Below are positions 11,570-23,900 of a stretch of 64,000 nucleotides of DNA, one piece after another. The stretch is taken from contig JAKJXP020000089.1 of assembly GCA_022225965.2 (NCBI GenBank), positions 146,702 to 210,701 of the forward strand, given 5' to 3'. The notes beneath the pieces were generated by a model. It saw nothing but the letters and a program-made list of their open reading frames with translations, was not told where the DNA came from and did no database searches. The DNA is from Diatrype stigma (lineage: Eukaryota > Ascomycota > Sordariomycetes > Xylariales > Diatrypaceae). The translations under genes were made by a program, and so were the position numbers. Numbering within the stretch: position 1 is the first letter of the stretch; the number at the start of each line of letters is the position of its first letter.

Positions 11570-13052
11570 ATAGATAGATAGCTAGACCGGTCGACCACGC
11601 GGCGAATTCGTTTTCTTTCTCGGGGCTAGACAGACATCTGCCGCTGCTCAGCCATCACGGGCACTTGATTATCCTTCGGAGCTTATTTCCGTAGTCTACG
11701 ATGCAAAACTACTAATTAATACCTACCTATCTATGCAACAGCTCTGCCTCGTAGCCAACGCTATCGAGTTTACGGTACTACCACGCGTAAATATAATGAT
11801 AAAATATATATAATACTAATACCGTGTCCCGTGCATCCTGCTCTTTCTGGACGGGCTTGTTTATATCCCAACCATTGTAATAGACATTGGAGTTACCTTA
11901 TGCATAGTACCTATGGATGGACTTGGGAAGACTCCCTAACTACTGTTCCCCAGCATGGGCTGTCGCTGACCACCCACGTATCATAACAAAGTACACAATA
12001 ATAGGCCTCATGAGCGAGGCGTACACCATGGTTCCATAATCTCCACAGGAAGTCAGATCCTGCATGCTTACACTGGGCGAAGCTCTCCTTGCTGGTTTCT
12101 AAAGCTTCTTTCTGTCTGCAAGAGAATGCTGGGATCGAGATATCCTGTCCGTTCATCATTTTCTATACGTTCCCAAGGCATATTCGGTTCATCCTAGTTA
12201 ACGTACGACGGTCGATGGGTAGGAAGGCTCCATTCGAGGATTCGAGGAAATACTTACGGCATGAAAATTGTGATATGTACTATGTAGGTATGTAGCCAGA
12301 GTTGAAAGTTCCATGGCCGAGGAATATCTACCAATTGATTTGACGGTTCGACGTTTATGGATCAGTTACTAGCGCCACTTCAATGCAGAGCGGTCAAGGC
12401 TTGAAAATACAGACCCAAGTCGGGAGGCAAAGTCTCGGGCTAGCTCATGGGCCGTACCATAGCAGGGTAGATATATGCTGCTGATCTGTGAGATGGGAGC
12501 TCACCATGATTCATTGCTCGATAGTGCCTTGTTTAAGATATTGTTCGGTGGGTTGTATGGTCATAAGCTTTTTGTGTTTTCATTTCCCATATGCAAGCAA
12601 GCATGCATGTTGTTTACCTGCGTCTAGAGATCGGCGATGGGATCTCTCACGAGACCTTCTTGCTGCCAAGCAGCGGGTACAACTCTATCTAAATGGGCCG
12701 TCCAGTCCGTCCTCCTGTTACTTCTGTAGCCGGAGGAAGGGATCGAGACCCGCAGACCCTAAGTATCCCTTTGTATGTGCAATTGCCAATGCCAGAATAG
12801 ATGATAGACAAACTCTTGTTGCTCTTGTTGTTGTGATTTCATATTTTTTTGCCAAACCTCCATCCATCCTTCCTGTGTATGTGTATGCAGTGCATAGGAA
12901 CGAACCCCTTTCCTCGAGAACTCCGGGAAAAACGGTAATGCTGATTGCCCTGACGTGGAAGAGACGCTCGAACCAACCTTAACTGACGACGACAAAGAGG
13001 GACCAGACGGACTTTTGCTCCGCAAAGTAAATCGGCGGAAAACGAAACTTGA
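11570..13052. other. Intergenic region between convergent genes
   Basis: It lies between the 3' ends of the secreted-protein gene (plus) and the chz1 gene (minus), so it should hold both terminators. AT-rich sequence at 11790-11830 is a plausible 3'-end signal. Open frames at 11911-12159 (minus), 12488-12982 and 12759-13025 (minus) show no domain features. Confidence 0.6.
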
Positions 13053-13588
13053 CTACGACTCGTCCATCTTGTCGTCTTCCTCCTCCTTCTCGGGCTCGAA
13101 GTCGTCCTCGTCATCGTCGTCGTCCTCGGCTGGGTTCTCCTCGGCAGCCTTGGCCCAGTCGATCACGCGGCCGCGGGTTCGGCGACCGCCCGCGACGATG
13201 TTGTTCGGGTCGATCTCCTCCATGCCGTCTTCCTCCTCGTTATCTTCTATTTTCACACGTACGTCAGTAAACGTTACGATGGGCATTGGCGGGTCGCACT
13301 GCGCTGCGCTGTGCTGCGAGGCGCCTGTGCCGCGCTCATGGGAACATACCAGCTTCACCGGCCTAGATAGAGGAACATTGTTAGTCTCGCACGGCTTGTT
13401 CAGAGGGCCATATCACACGGTGGACCACTACTTACCTCTTCGTCGGAATCGTCGTCCTCATTCTCGTCCATAGACATCTCGGCGGGCTCCTCAACGGCCT
13501 TGCCCTTGCCCTTGCCCTTAGACTCGACTGCCTCGGTGGCCTTGGCCGGGTCCTGGCCAGCGACGGTGGTGCCGTTCTCAGTAGTCAT
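13053..13588 (-). CDS. chz1: Histone H2A.Z-specific chaperone CHZ1
   Basis: CHZ1 binds H2A.Z-H2B dimers in the nucleus and delivers them to the SWR1 remodeller. Exons on the minus strand are 13588-13436, 13362-13350 and 13246-13053 (introns 73 and 103 nt), encoding 119 residues. The middle exon is only 13 nt but is needed to join the frames, and it contributes AGEA. The family CHZ motif is at about residues 64-85 (MEEIDPNNIVAGGRRTRG), flanked by two acidic stretches (DENEDDDSDEE and the EDDDDDEDDFEPEKEEEDD tail). Length and charge match the family (about 110-150 residues). A longer open frame reaching 13978 reads into 5' leader; the ATG at 13588 starts the conserved MTTENGT-type N-terminus. 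Confidence is high because the CHZ motif is distinctive. Confidence 0.9.
13350..13362 (-). other. chz1: 13-nt microexon of chz1
   Basis: Minus-strand sequence between an acceptor ending in CTAG and a GTATGT donor. Its 13 nt (phase 0 in, phase 1 out) restore frame between the flanking exons. Without it, exon 1 (phase 0) could not join exon 3, which needs one leftover base. Confidence 0.75.
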
Positions 13589-14753
13589 GGTGATGGTCGC
13601 GGTGTGGAAGTGAAGTGTCGGAAGAAGGGGTGATCTGATTGGCTGGGGCTCGCGGTGAGCAGGAAAAGACTCAGAGAGTAGGTAATGTGTTGTATGTGTC
13701 GGCGGAAAATCGCAATTGGTTGGAGAGTTGCAGATGGCAGGTTGTAAGTGACCTAGCAGGTATCCTGTATCCTGGTTTATGTACTTCGTAGTCAGGGCTG
13801 TCAGGTGTAAGTTGGTCAGGTAGTATGGGAGAAGTGGGAAAAAAGGTCTAGCACGCAGGCTCAGGCACCTTGCAGCTGGAGCGGGAACTCCAGGGCTGTT
13901 TATTAGACGGTTTGCGATTGAGCAGCTGTTGCATGACAACCGCGCTAACGCGATTCGAGATCCTGTTACTACGTACATGGGTGGCGGGTCTCCACTGTGC
14001 TACCTAGGGATAGCATTGGCTGCCGTGGCTGCACGCTGCTGCAATGGCAAGCTGGCACTCTGACCGCCTAGCTGATAAGAGATTAGTGCCATTGATGGGC
14101 GGCCTTCTACTGCTGCTTGTCGCTAATTCATGTCACCGTCTATCAATCTTAGGTACCTACCACGTGCCTACTACCTCAGGCTGCCTGTATGTCGTGGCAG
14201 GTAGCTCAAACTCGACGTATAACAAATGTCTTTATTAGAAATATGGTGCAATGTTTGAAGCTCAACACAATACCATTCAACATATCGGTGTCAGCTCGAG
14301 GCTCCTAGCTATATTCCCTCAGAGCAGGCTAACTCGAAGCATACACTATGCTATTTCAGGAAAGCATATCCCTTTCGAATACCTAGCACCATAAGTGTAT
14401 TAGGTACCTACCTATATCTGATGTATGTACGTTGGCATGTATAGCGCTGGTTCCCTTGTTGGGAAATCCGGGGCCAGGAATGGTATGGCACGGTAGTTAC
14501 TATATGGAATACTCCCTCCTGCCACCTCTCAAAAGGGGAGCCCTTTCAGGGATGGAGCCCGGGTTGGAATCGTCGATGATACTGGTAGTGCCACCTTGGG
14601 GCAGTGAGAAGGGATTTAGAGAAGATATTGCACTGTGAACCATTACGCATCAGGTTCATGTGAGCTATAGCCATTATATATTCAATAACAGCATACTCAC
14701 TCATGCACACATATATGCGCAATCTAACAATCCATTGGGAACTTGCTCGCCCT
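13589..14753. other. Intergenic region chz1 / EMC10-like
   Basis: It contains the chz1 5' leader and promoter (13589 to about 14000) and the EMC10-like 3' region. Short open frames here (14044-14238, 14432-14638) have no recognisable features. TACCTA-rich tracts occur at about 14150-14170 and 14400-14420. Confidence 0.6.
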
Positions 14754-15662
14754 TTACTTGCCGCCCTCTCCGCCTCCACCAGTCACGGTCAGCAGGACAA
14801 TGATGCCAATCACCCACCAATATCTGCATCGTAAAGTCGATCGTTAGCAAGGTAAAAATAACAAAGGAACAACAACAACGACCCATCCATCCGATAGAGA
14901 GGAGAGGGGAGAGAAGAATTGAAAGGAAGGAAAGGAAGAAGAAAAAAAGACCTACTTTTGCAAAAGGCTCTTCTCCGGCTCCGCCTCGACCGTCCGGCCC
15001 TCAGGCCCCAGCACAACCGGCCGGTTCAGCTCGACCTGGCGCCCGGGCTCTGTGCGCACCAGCACGGCCTTGGGCCCGAAGTCGCGCGTGTACCCCGCGT
15101 CGACCGCCACGCCCTTGACCGCCACGCTTATTATGTCGCCGCCAGCACCTTTGCTGTTCTTGCCTGATGCTGCTGCGGGGGAGGAGGAGGAAGGGCTGCT
15201 GACGGTGACCGCCAGAACCGGCGCGTACCCCTTGGCGAAGTTCTCGGCGCTCGCGACCGTCGTGCTCGAGATCCAGCGGTTCCGGCTCGGGTCCCAGACC
15301 CCGACGCGGACGAGCTGCGGGGTGGTGTCGGGCAGCTCGGGCAGCTCGGGCGCCTCGTAGGAGAGGATCTCGATCTCTTGCTGCTGCTGTTGTCCCGCGC
15401 CGCCTGCTGCTGGGTCGGAATCTGCGTCTGGATCGGCAGCAGAAGAAGGTCTTGATGATGATGATGCTGGTTTCCAGGCGGGGTCGTATTCCACCGTGGC
15501 TAGCGGTACCGGTGCTTCTGGGGCGGAGTCCTGCGACGACGGCGCCGAGGCCGAGGATAGCACGATGGGCTGGATGTAGATGGTGGCGGTGCGCCGGTCT
15601 GCTGCTGCTGCTGCGTTGGCCAGGGCGGCGAGGCCCGACAGCAGCACGGTCGGGAGCTTCAT
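14754..15662 (-). CDS. emc10: ER membrane protein complex subunit 10-like (EMC10)
   Basis: Minus-strand exons are 15662-14956 and 14823-14754 (intron 132 nt), encoding 258 residues. The protein has a signal peptide (MKLPTVLLSGLAALANA), a luminal domain of about 210 residues (VRVGVWDPSRNRWISSTTVA, GYTRDFGPKAVLVRTEPGRQ, ELNRPVVLGPEG), then KSLLQKYWW, one hydrophobic helix (VIGIIVLLTV) and a Gly-rich cytosolic tail ending GGGGEGGK. A single C-terminal helix preceded by a K-x-Y-W motif and followed by a Gly tail is the layout of EMC10, part of the EMC insertase for transmembrane proteins in the ER. A Ser/Ala/Gln-rich insertion lies at about residues 65-95. The last exon supplies the membrane anchor, so missing the intron would wrongly predict a secreted protein. 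The identification rests on layout and the tail, not on alignment. Confidence 0.7.
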
Positions 15663-16597
15663 TGTGTATACAGTAGCCTAACTACCTAGCTACCGCATTA
15701 ATCGGCGAATGGGGTAGCTGCTGCGCCTTGTCTCGTCTCGTCTCGTGTTAACTCCGTCGTCGCCGTCGTCGTCGAGTTTTCGTGATAGTGTGTACGTAGA
15801 GGTGGCCTTGAATTTGGTGAGGTAGTACGGGCAGGTCAGGTACCTGGCATACCTGTATGTAGCTTATCAACTGGCTAACTACCTGGGCCGCCCCAGAAAA
15901 ACGTGCACCGCTCCGTTCCGTACCGCACATGTCAATCACTCCGAACATGGACGAATAGAAAAGGGCGGAGGGAGCCTCAAATCACCACTCCTAACTACCA
16001 GTAGGCATGCACATGGATGTAAGTCTAGAGAGAAATATATGAAATATGGCCCTGGGTTCTTTATGTATTGAGCAGGGCTCAGATTTTGACACAGGCTTAT
16101 CAGACATATACCGTACCGTAGCTTCAGGATTTCATAAAATTCATTCGGGCTTGATATTTGCAGGGGTATTATGTTGAGGAGTGAACAGTTAGGCAGTGCC
16201 CTTTCAAAATATTTACCCCCTTCCTGCTCTTACACCACCATGACATTCAGGGTCGGCATACCCACGATGGAATCCCCAATACTACAGGGAATCATTCTTG
16301 CCCTGGAGTCTTTATAGAACCCTTCCCCCCACCCCCTTCTCTCGCCTAGTAATAATAAGACACATCTCTTCAGCGTTCTCTTCATGTTTCTTCGTGACCC
16401 GTGTGGTGGTTTGTCTGTCATATGTCTCGTGCATGGCCTGTCCTTCCTCATAAGGTAGCCTAAGCCCCATTCAATATTCAGCTCACAGCTCGCTTTTGTG
16501 GCGGGAGCGTTCCGCGATATATCCGCCGGCTATACGCTCCGCTCTTCATCCCCGGCTCAGCGCCCCCCGGGTATATGGTCGTGATCGTCTCCCTTTC
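15663..16597. other. Intergenic region EMC10-like / PREG-like cyclin
   Basis: It contains the emc10 promoter and the cyclin 3' region, with a GTC/GTCTC simple repeat at about 15730-15775. The open frames at 15748-15948 and 16230-16451 (minus) are not convincing genes. Confidence 0.6.
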
Positions 16598-17993
16598 TCA
16601 GGCCTCCTCGACGCTGGTACCGTCCTTCGGCGACGAATCGTCGTTTCCTTCTTCCTCGTCGTCGCACATCTCGTCCGAGTCGTTCTCGTCCCCGGCCGGC
16701 GCCGCCACCAGCCCGTCCTCGTCCTCATCGCCCTCGAGGACGTACCCGTCGCACCGCTCCACCAGGCCCTTGAAGTAGGCGACGAGCACCTCGGGGTTCG
16801 GGACGATCCGCCAGTCCACGCGGTACAGGAACTCGAGCTCCAGGAGCTTCAGCTCGGCGACCTTCACGCCCCCCACGCGCGCGTAAAACGAGTTGTTCCA
16901 GAACGAGTCGGACAGCCCCTTCCCGGCGACGGTCGCGGCCGTGATCAGGAACCGGTGCACCGTCAGGGTGTTGATGGTGAAGTCCGGGTACAGCGCGCAC
17001 AGGCGGTCGATGTAGTAGACCATGGAGAGGAGGAGCGGGGGCGTCAGGGTGGCGTGCTTCGCCAGCCGGTGCAGGTAATCTATGACTGAGATACCCGGTG
17101 CTGTCCTACATACACATCATGAGATTAGCCTTGTAGAGAAAAAAAAAGGGGGCGGTGTGTGGGAGAGATAGGATGCAGGAATAATAAGCGCGCATGGGCA
17201 CACACCTAGAATGAAATCTTGTAAGTTGGCCACTTTTCATGGCTATCGAGTCGTTCGTTTCGATCAGCTCGCTCAGCATATTGGCGATAAGGATCACCAT
17301 GTCCTCCACGTCGCACAGCTCGTATCTCAGAGGCAGCACTTTGGGAGGACCCTGGTTGGGTTTGGCGCGTTTCGGGGAACTGGGTTGGCTTGCCGCCACC
17401 ACGGAATCGGACGGCTGCGTGGCCGCTAGGTCGTGGGATTTGCGCCGCTTGCCGGGTGATAAGGGGTTGGTACGAAGGCCATCGGGCTTCTCGGGGGATA
17501 TATTCGGTTCGGGAGGCGGTTCTGTGGTGGTGTCGGGACAGGACAACGCGGGTGGTGCTACCGCTGCTCCTGCTTCTGTGGTGGTGATGGTATTTGCGGG
17601 GTGCTGCGATCGTCTCGGACCGGCCTGGGATGGCGATGCGGCTCGTAAGGGCACCGTGGGGTCGAACGGCTCCATCGGTGAGTATTGCGTCGCGGCATCG
17701 ACTCCCACATATTGTTTCGACAACCTGGCCTGCGACGAAGGGGATCGCAGTTCCGCGGGAGAAGGTCTCGAGAACGACGGCTTGGATTGGCGGCGCGCGA
17801 GAGGCGCGATTACTCTGGGCGAATTCGGCGACCTTGGGGACTGGCGCGGGGATCGGGTAGAATGTGTCGCAGCAGCCGAGACGGCGGCGGAGGAGGTGGT
17901 AGTAGTAGTGGTGGTGGCAGTGGAAGAGGCGTAGTGGAAAGTCCTCGGCGATGCGTTGGTTGCCCTTGGCACAATAGGAGACGACGTCAACAT
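16598..17993 (-). CDS. preg: Pho80/PREG-type cyclin, phosphate-response regulator
   Basis: Pho80-type cyclins pair with the Pho85-type kinase (PGOV in Neurospora) and hold the phosphate-response transcription factor inactive when phosphate is plentiful. Minus-strand exons are 17993-17206 and 17105-16598 (intron 100 nt, phase 2), encoding 431 residues. Residues 1-215 are Ser/Thr/Pro-rich and disordered, with several SP/TP sites. The cyclin core covers about 219-385 (YELCDVEDMVILIANMLSEL, LTRFHSRTAPGISVIDYLHR, LSMVYYIDRLC, INTLTVHRFLITA, KLLELEFLYRVDW). The intron falls inside LTRFHSR and splicing restores that motif exactly. The C-terminal tail is strongly acidic. The long N-terminal extension and the core motifs fit PREG better than the shorter Pcl cyclins. 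Confidence 0.85.
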
Positions 17994-20984
17994 GATCTCC
18001 TCCGAATTATCGGGAACATTGTACTCTTTCCTGTTCCCTTGTTCTTCTGTCTTGGTCTCCGGCGCGGTGATCTAGGGATCGCTATCGGCCCAACATAAGA
18101 TCTGGCAGGGCAGGGCAGGGTAGGGCACGTTATCGGGAAAAGTGGGCGTCACCGGCTGACTTTTGACACTTTGGCACTTTGGCAGTTTTCGGTAGAAATT
18201 CGAGCGAAAAGAAGGATAGAAAAGAAACAAGAGGCCACTCCAGAATCTCCAGTCTCACCCTTTTGTCTCGTCAATGGAAAAGCACCTGCACCTGCACCTG
18301 CACCTGTTGAGACTCGAGAGTATTCCCGTGGGTTTAATTCCGCCTGAATTGACTCGATCCCACCTAGTTTTGCTAGTGCCCCGGACAGAACTAGACGGAA
18401 CCAGGTCTTAGCGAATGTATATATAATACCGGGTTGCTTCGGTCGGCCTTGGTTCCGACAAGAGAAGAGTGGTACGGATATACGAGCACGTTGGCGATTC
18501 GATTAAAAGGGAACCGTGGCTACGTAGGAGGGCCCGGATAGAGGATGATGGTGATGGTGATACCAGGCATGTAGGTTCGTATATATGTAGGCCGGTAGGG
18601 AGCACCGTTGGTAGGCACGTGGTAGGTAGGTAGATAAGTGTAGGCTGGTAGGGTAGTATTCAGGTTATAGTCTAGACTACATAACAGATAAGTTAGAGGC
18701 GGTAGGTCAGGCAGGCATGTTACCCAGTATTATATGCGAATCGCTAGCTGGCTAGGTAGGTATACGGGAGTTATAGGCAGGAGTTATATGGGATAGCATC
18801 GACCTGACCAGTGAAAAGACGGCTGCTCTTCACCGTTCAGCGCTGCTCCGCTGCGTTGTGGGCACCGGATTCCAGGGCTTATCAACTAGTTCGGCCTACG
18901 ACATCAACTAGCGCGCAGCCGGCAGCGTGAAGAGCAGGAGGCGGAAGAGCGACCCCTTGGCTCCTTGAGCCAGGAGCCAGGAGCCAGGAGCCAGGAGAGC
19001 ACCCGAAGCCTATCGGGCGTATGTGCGTCCTGGTACCAACCATGTGGCCGCTAACCACTGCTACCTACTCAGCTACTGTAGCATGTAGCATGTGGGATGT
19101 GGGATGTGGGATTTGGGATGTGGGATAGTTATTGGATGTGGACACTTGCTGGCAACCTGGCAACCTGGCAACCTGGAAGCTCCAGCTTGGCCCGAATTGG
19201 AGTGACCATCACGCCGCCGTCCTTACCGATGTTTGACAGTTTGCCATCTGGAGGCATCACCGAAACCCACCCTGATGGTCAGTATCGTAGGTATGCCTCA
19301 AGATGTTGCCTCAAGATGTCCAACAAAGGAGTAATATTCGTTTTTTCTTGTAAGAACTTTCATGCTGCCTACCTTAGTTACCTACAGGTTGGTGGTCACT
19401 AGTGTATGTACAATACCCAATACTAGCTGTCTCGGGTCACTCGCATATCCCGATCTAAAGACTAACGGTGAACTGAATCAGACATGCTCATTAGTGCATG
19501 ACAAAAGAGGCTTTGGTTCCGCGGTGGGAAAGACAAGGCAGTGGCAAAATAAAAACATAAGGTAGGTAGGTAGGTATTGAAAGCTCGACATTCTTCCCAA
19601 ATAGCACCTAGCCTCTGTCATCAGATCTGTAAATGACTATGTACCTACATAGTCCGTCTCAGTACTGCCGAATAAGTACGCATATAGGTGCAAGTTGGAC
19701 CTGCGGCTCTTTGGTCTTTGATGTCATAAGTGAACGTGTCGCAACCACCGCAGAGGTTACAGGCTTTGACGATGTTACATGTAGATAAGGCTCTAGATTT
19801 AACAATCGCAAATCCAGGGCTGGAGGGATGTACGCTAGGTAGCAACTTATGAAGAACCAATAAGTTGATATGAGAGTGGCTGTTCTTGACACTTACGTCG
19901 CTACTTACTACTTACTTATTATATATATTATATAGCCTTTTAACTTAGTCTAGACCCGTAATGATTCCCTCCTTGAAAGCCGAGTTGTAAAAGCAGACTG
20001 GCTTTGTCTTGTAGCATGATGTCAGATTTATCCTTAATATGTAATAGTGAATATAGGAATATTGAAGGCTTCACCAGCTCTCATGGTCGTCGAGGGTTGT
20101 TTTCTACTCACGGTACTTAAACTTCAGAGGTGCCTACTAGACCCGTAGTATATACCTACATGTAGGTAGGTACCTAGGTACCTAGGTAGTCCCGTCCTTT
20201 ATCGGAGTGAACATCGGAGGCGGGAAGTGAGGGCCGACTTTTATGGGCCTCCCGGCTTCGTGTTTGGGATTATACCTGCGTATGTGATTACGCTATGTAT
20301 TTACCCTATATTCTGTACATACAGGGAGACAGACAATGGAGTCGATATGCACCTAAAGCACGGGTGATGACATTGAACGAATCATTGAGCCGGCGGTTAC
20401 TTGGCAAGGAAATAATCAGTATAATCAGTAACAGGTGCTATAGGCAATGGGTAATAATAGAACGTCAGAATGTCGACCAGACGTGGTTTACTATGTTTCG
20501 TGACAGTCAGTTGCATAGATGAACGATCAGAGCGCGTTGCATCCAGGATCTTCGGGATCTTCTAGGCGTGTTACTTGGACTGATTCCACTGCATCAGTGT
20601 TGGCGCTTTGAAGTTCTGCCATTACCAAATTTTGATTTCATTCCAGAGCATAGGTTTTGACGTAACGATTTCCTGTTCAGGCCGTTCAACACACGCGACT
20701 GACAACGGAACTGCGGCAAGTACGGCATTTACGCTACGACTGTGACCGCAACTGCAATCGCAACGATACCCAGAACCATCCCAGAACCATCCAGAACCAT
20801 ACCCAGGACTATACCCAGGACTATACCCAGGACTATACCCAGGACTATACCTGTACCGAATCTGTACCGAGGTGGACAACGACGGCACGCATCAATACCC
20901 GACAGTCGTTCACAACTACAACTACAAAAACAAAGAGGAAAACACGACGACTGGCTTGGTCTTCAAGCCCTTTCCATCATAACC
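17994..20984. other. Divergent intergenic region with several simple repeats
   Basis: It lies between the divergent preg-like and vid28-like genes. It carries many short tandem repeats: CACCTG hexamers at about 18283-18307, a GAGCCAG heptamer array at about 18963-18997, GTGGGAT repeats at about 19090-19130, GGCAACCT repeats at about 19150-19175, and a 12-bp minisatellite at about 20755-20855. TAGGTA/TACCTA tracts are dense at 18600-18760 and 20150-20190, the latter forming overlapping palindromes. I find no supported gene. Confidence 0.65.
20755..20855 (+). repeat. 12-bp minisatellite upstream of vid28
   Basis: Tandem copies of a unit of the form ACCCAGGACTAT, preceded by related CCAGAACCAT units. 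Because the unit is a multiple of three, the frame of the downstream gene stays open through the array (translating as repeated IPRT), but no ATG occurs in that stretch. Confidence 0.85.
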
Positions 20985-23900
20985 ATGTCGCTCGACATCG
21001 GCTTGATTATAGCACAGCTGAATGCGCCCTCCTATTCTGACCGGATCGCCGCCCTCAGATGCATCAAGAATGATGTGGTGGGCCACCGCCAACGAAAAGA
21101 ACGTTGGGTACATCGTGGCATAATCAGAACTCTAGTTCTCGTCATCACCTCTGTTACCGAGGCGTATACTTCTGGGAAAGATGCGCAGCGACCCTCAGCT
21201 GTCCTCAAACCATACACCCCCGAGGAGACTGCCAGATTACACGCCATACAACTTTTGACGAGCTTTGCTAACGGTATGCATAATGTCCTTTTCCTTATTT
21301 GCTTATTTTCGAAGACGGAGCTGTCGAGTTGCTGACCCGTGTATTGTCTCTGTAGCCGGCCCTGCTTTCCTCCCCCCTATACATTCGGCTGGTACGATAC
21401 CTGCCATTTTAGGCTCGGCATGTCTCCGAAGCGCGCAACCCCAGATCATACTAGCTGCTCTTCGCCTGTTACGGTCTATTACAGTGGCTTCGGATCCTCA
21501 GCTTCAGGCTGCTTTATCCGATGCTGTTTTTGCCAACGACAAGCTTGAACTGTTCCGGGAAATATTATCCCAGCCCGTTCCGACCCCCGAGACCGAAGCT
21601 CAGGTCTCACTTGTTGCAGGCCTAATAAACAACCTCTGCCGTGAGGACCGCCATCAGAATGCCATGGTCAGCAGTAGCATTCTTGACGCCCTTGCTACGA
21701 GACTAGCGAGCTTTGCAGTCGCTGCTGGATATGTTCTACCGAATGCTGAACTTTTGGCCAAATCCTCAGGTCTATCAGATTTTATACCTCAACCTGCCAG
21801 GTCTGACCATGGCTTGGAGAGCGTGCTGGGCGCTATTGCGGCCATAACGACAGACTCTCCGTACAGAGCGTGCAAACTACTCTTCTCGCCATCTATACTA
21901 GCTGTATTTCCCAATACTAGCTATGATCCGAACACCTATTCTAAGGTTCCGTCAGAGCTTGCCGAACTGCCTGGTTTGAGACCTACCAGGCAATCGGATG
22001 ACGAGCCCATGGATTTCCTATTGCCTTATATCCCATTTTATACGCGGGGTGCGCCAACTGCTGTATTGCCGCCTCTTAACGCATCCGCCTCGAGGGAGAG
22101 CACTCTGAAAGGTCGATCGATGTCTAAATTCAACATAAACTCATCTCCCTGGAATTTCCAAGGAGACAACACCGAGACGGAGACAGAGGAGGCTGAGAGC
22201 CCTTTGATACCCTGGCTCATCCATCTGGTGAGATCTCGTAGTGGCATTGAGGCGGTAAGGGCTGCAGCGGTCTTGACTTCGCTCTTCAAGGCCGGCTTTG
22301 CCTACAAAACTAGAGAGGAGACTCTGGGCCTTCTAGTCATCCCGGTCCTACTTAGCATGCTCTCTGACGCTGAAAGCAAAGTCAAGGATGATGACGTAAC
22401 CGCTCTGACTCCGGGCGGACATGAAAGACTTCGCTTGCTCGCAGAGATACCCAGTCTTCTGGCTCGCTTGATTACCGATAGTGAGCCTCTGCAGAAGGCT
22501 GCATTTGAATGCGATGCCGCTAGGACGCTGTGCAAGCTTCTTAAGAACACCTATAATATTCCGTTGCCTAGAGCTGCGCCACAGCCTTGGTCACCCGGAG
22601 GAAACAATGAAGAAAGTATAGAGAATATCCCCAGTGAATGCCGGCTAGGAGACGGGGAGGAAATCCCGGGTCTAGCCAGTCGACTTGAGATCCGGGGGTC
22701 TACACTGTTGGCTATAGGCACTCTTGCCACGTTCAAGGAAGAATACAGAAAAGCCATCATTGATCAGGACGCCATCCCATACGTTGCGGAATCTCTTTAT
22801 CCATCCCCTAGCAAGCCGAAGCTACTGAAGGAAAAGAAAGTTGAGTCGCTTCTCAACGAGAATATCAACGATGCTCCTCCTTCAGAATATGGGAACAACC
22901 CGCCATCGGTTATTGGTAAAGCTTGCTATGCTGTACGCATGCTCTCACGCTCGGTGAACATTCTCCGGACTGCGCTCGTCGACAACATGGTATCCGTACC
23001 CATCTTTCGACTACTTCGACACGCCGACCTCGAGGTTCAAACGGCAGCTACAGCTGTAATATGTAACCTCGTCCCCAACTTTAGTCCGATGCGGGAAGTG
23101 AGTATAAATATATCTTCTTGATTTTCTATATGCAAGTATTAACAGTGTACACTAGCCTCTTGTCGAGTACGGCGTATTGAAGGTGCTGTGCGAGCATGCG
23201 CACTCGCTAGACCCGATGCTGCGGCTGAACGCGTTATGGGCCCTGAAGCACTTGGTCGATTCGGCGAGCGTCGAACTCAAGAAGAAGTGCGTGGAAGAGC
23301 TCTCGTCCGGCTGGCTTGTCCAGCTGATCTGCGACGACACCGAAGATGAGGCTCTATTCTCCGCCAGGGTCAAGGTCGACGAGATGGACGAAGACGCGGA
23401 CATGGGCGTGCCGGATTACCAAAACCGCGACAACTCGCCATCGGCCCCGTTCTACAGAGCATTAATTTCCGCTGCCAACCGTCTTCACCAGCAGAAGCAA
23501 CAACTACAGCAGCCGCAGCCCGAGATACCCCTCCTGCGGTTGGCGGAGGCTCGGCTCGCGGCGCTCCGCGACGCCGAGACCAACCCGGTCCGGAAGGCAA
23601 GGCACGACGACCTGGCCATCCAAGAGCAGGGGCTCGGGTTCATCCGGAACCTCATCGGCGGGGCCTATTCGAGCAGCAGCGCCGACCCGACCCACGACAC
23701 CGTCGAGATGATCGACTACTTATTCAACACCCTGGGCCACGACCGGCTGTTCGACATCCTCGCTAGCAAGCTGCGGGCCAAGATCCTCCACCCCTTCAGC
23801 CGAAGAGGCACGGGAACAGGGACGAGTGCTGCTAGTACCAGCTCTTCCATAACAGCGGCAGCGGCGGAAACCCGCGTCGTCCCGCCCCACTCCAAGGTCA

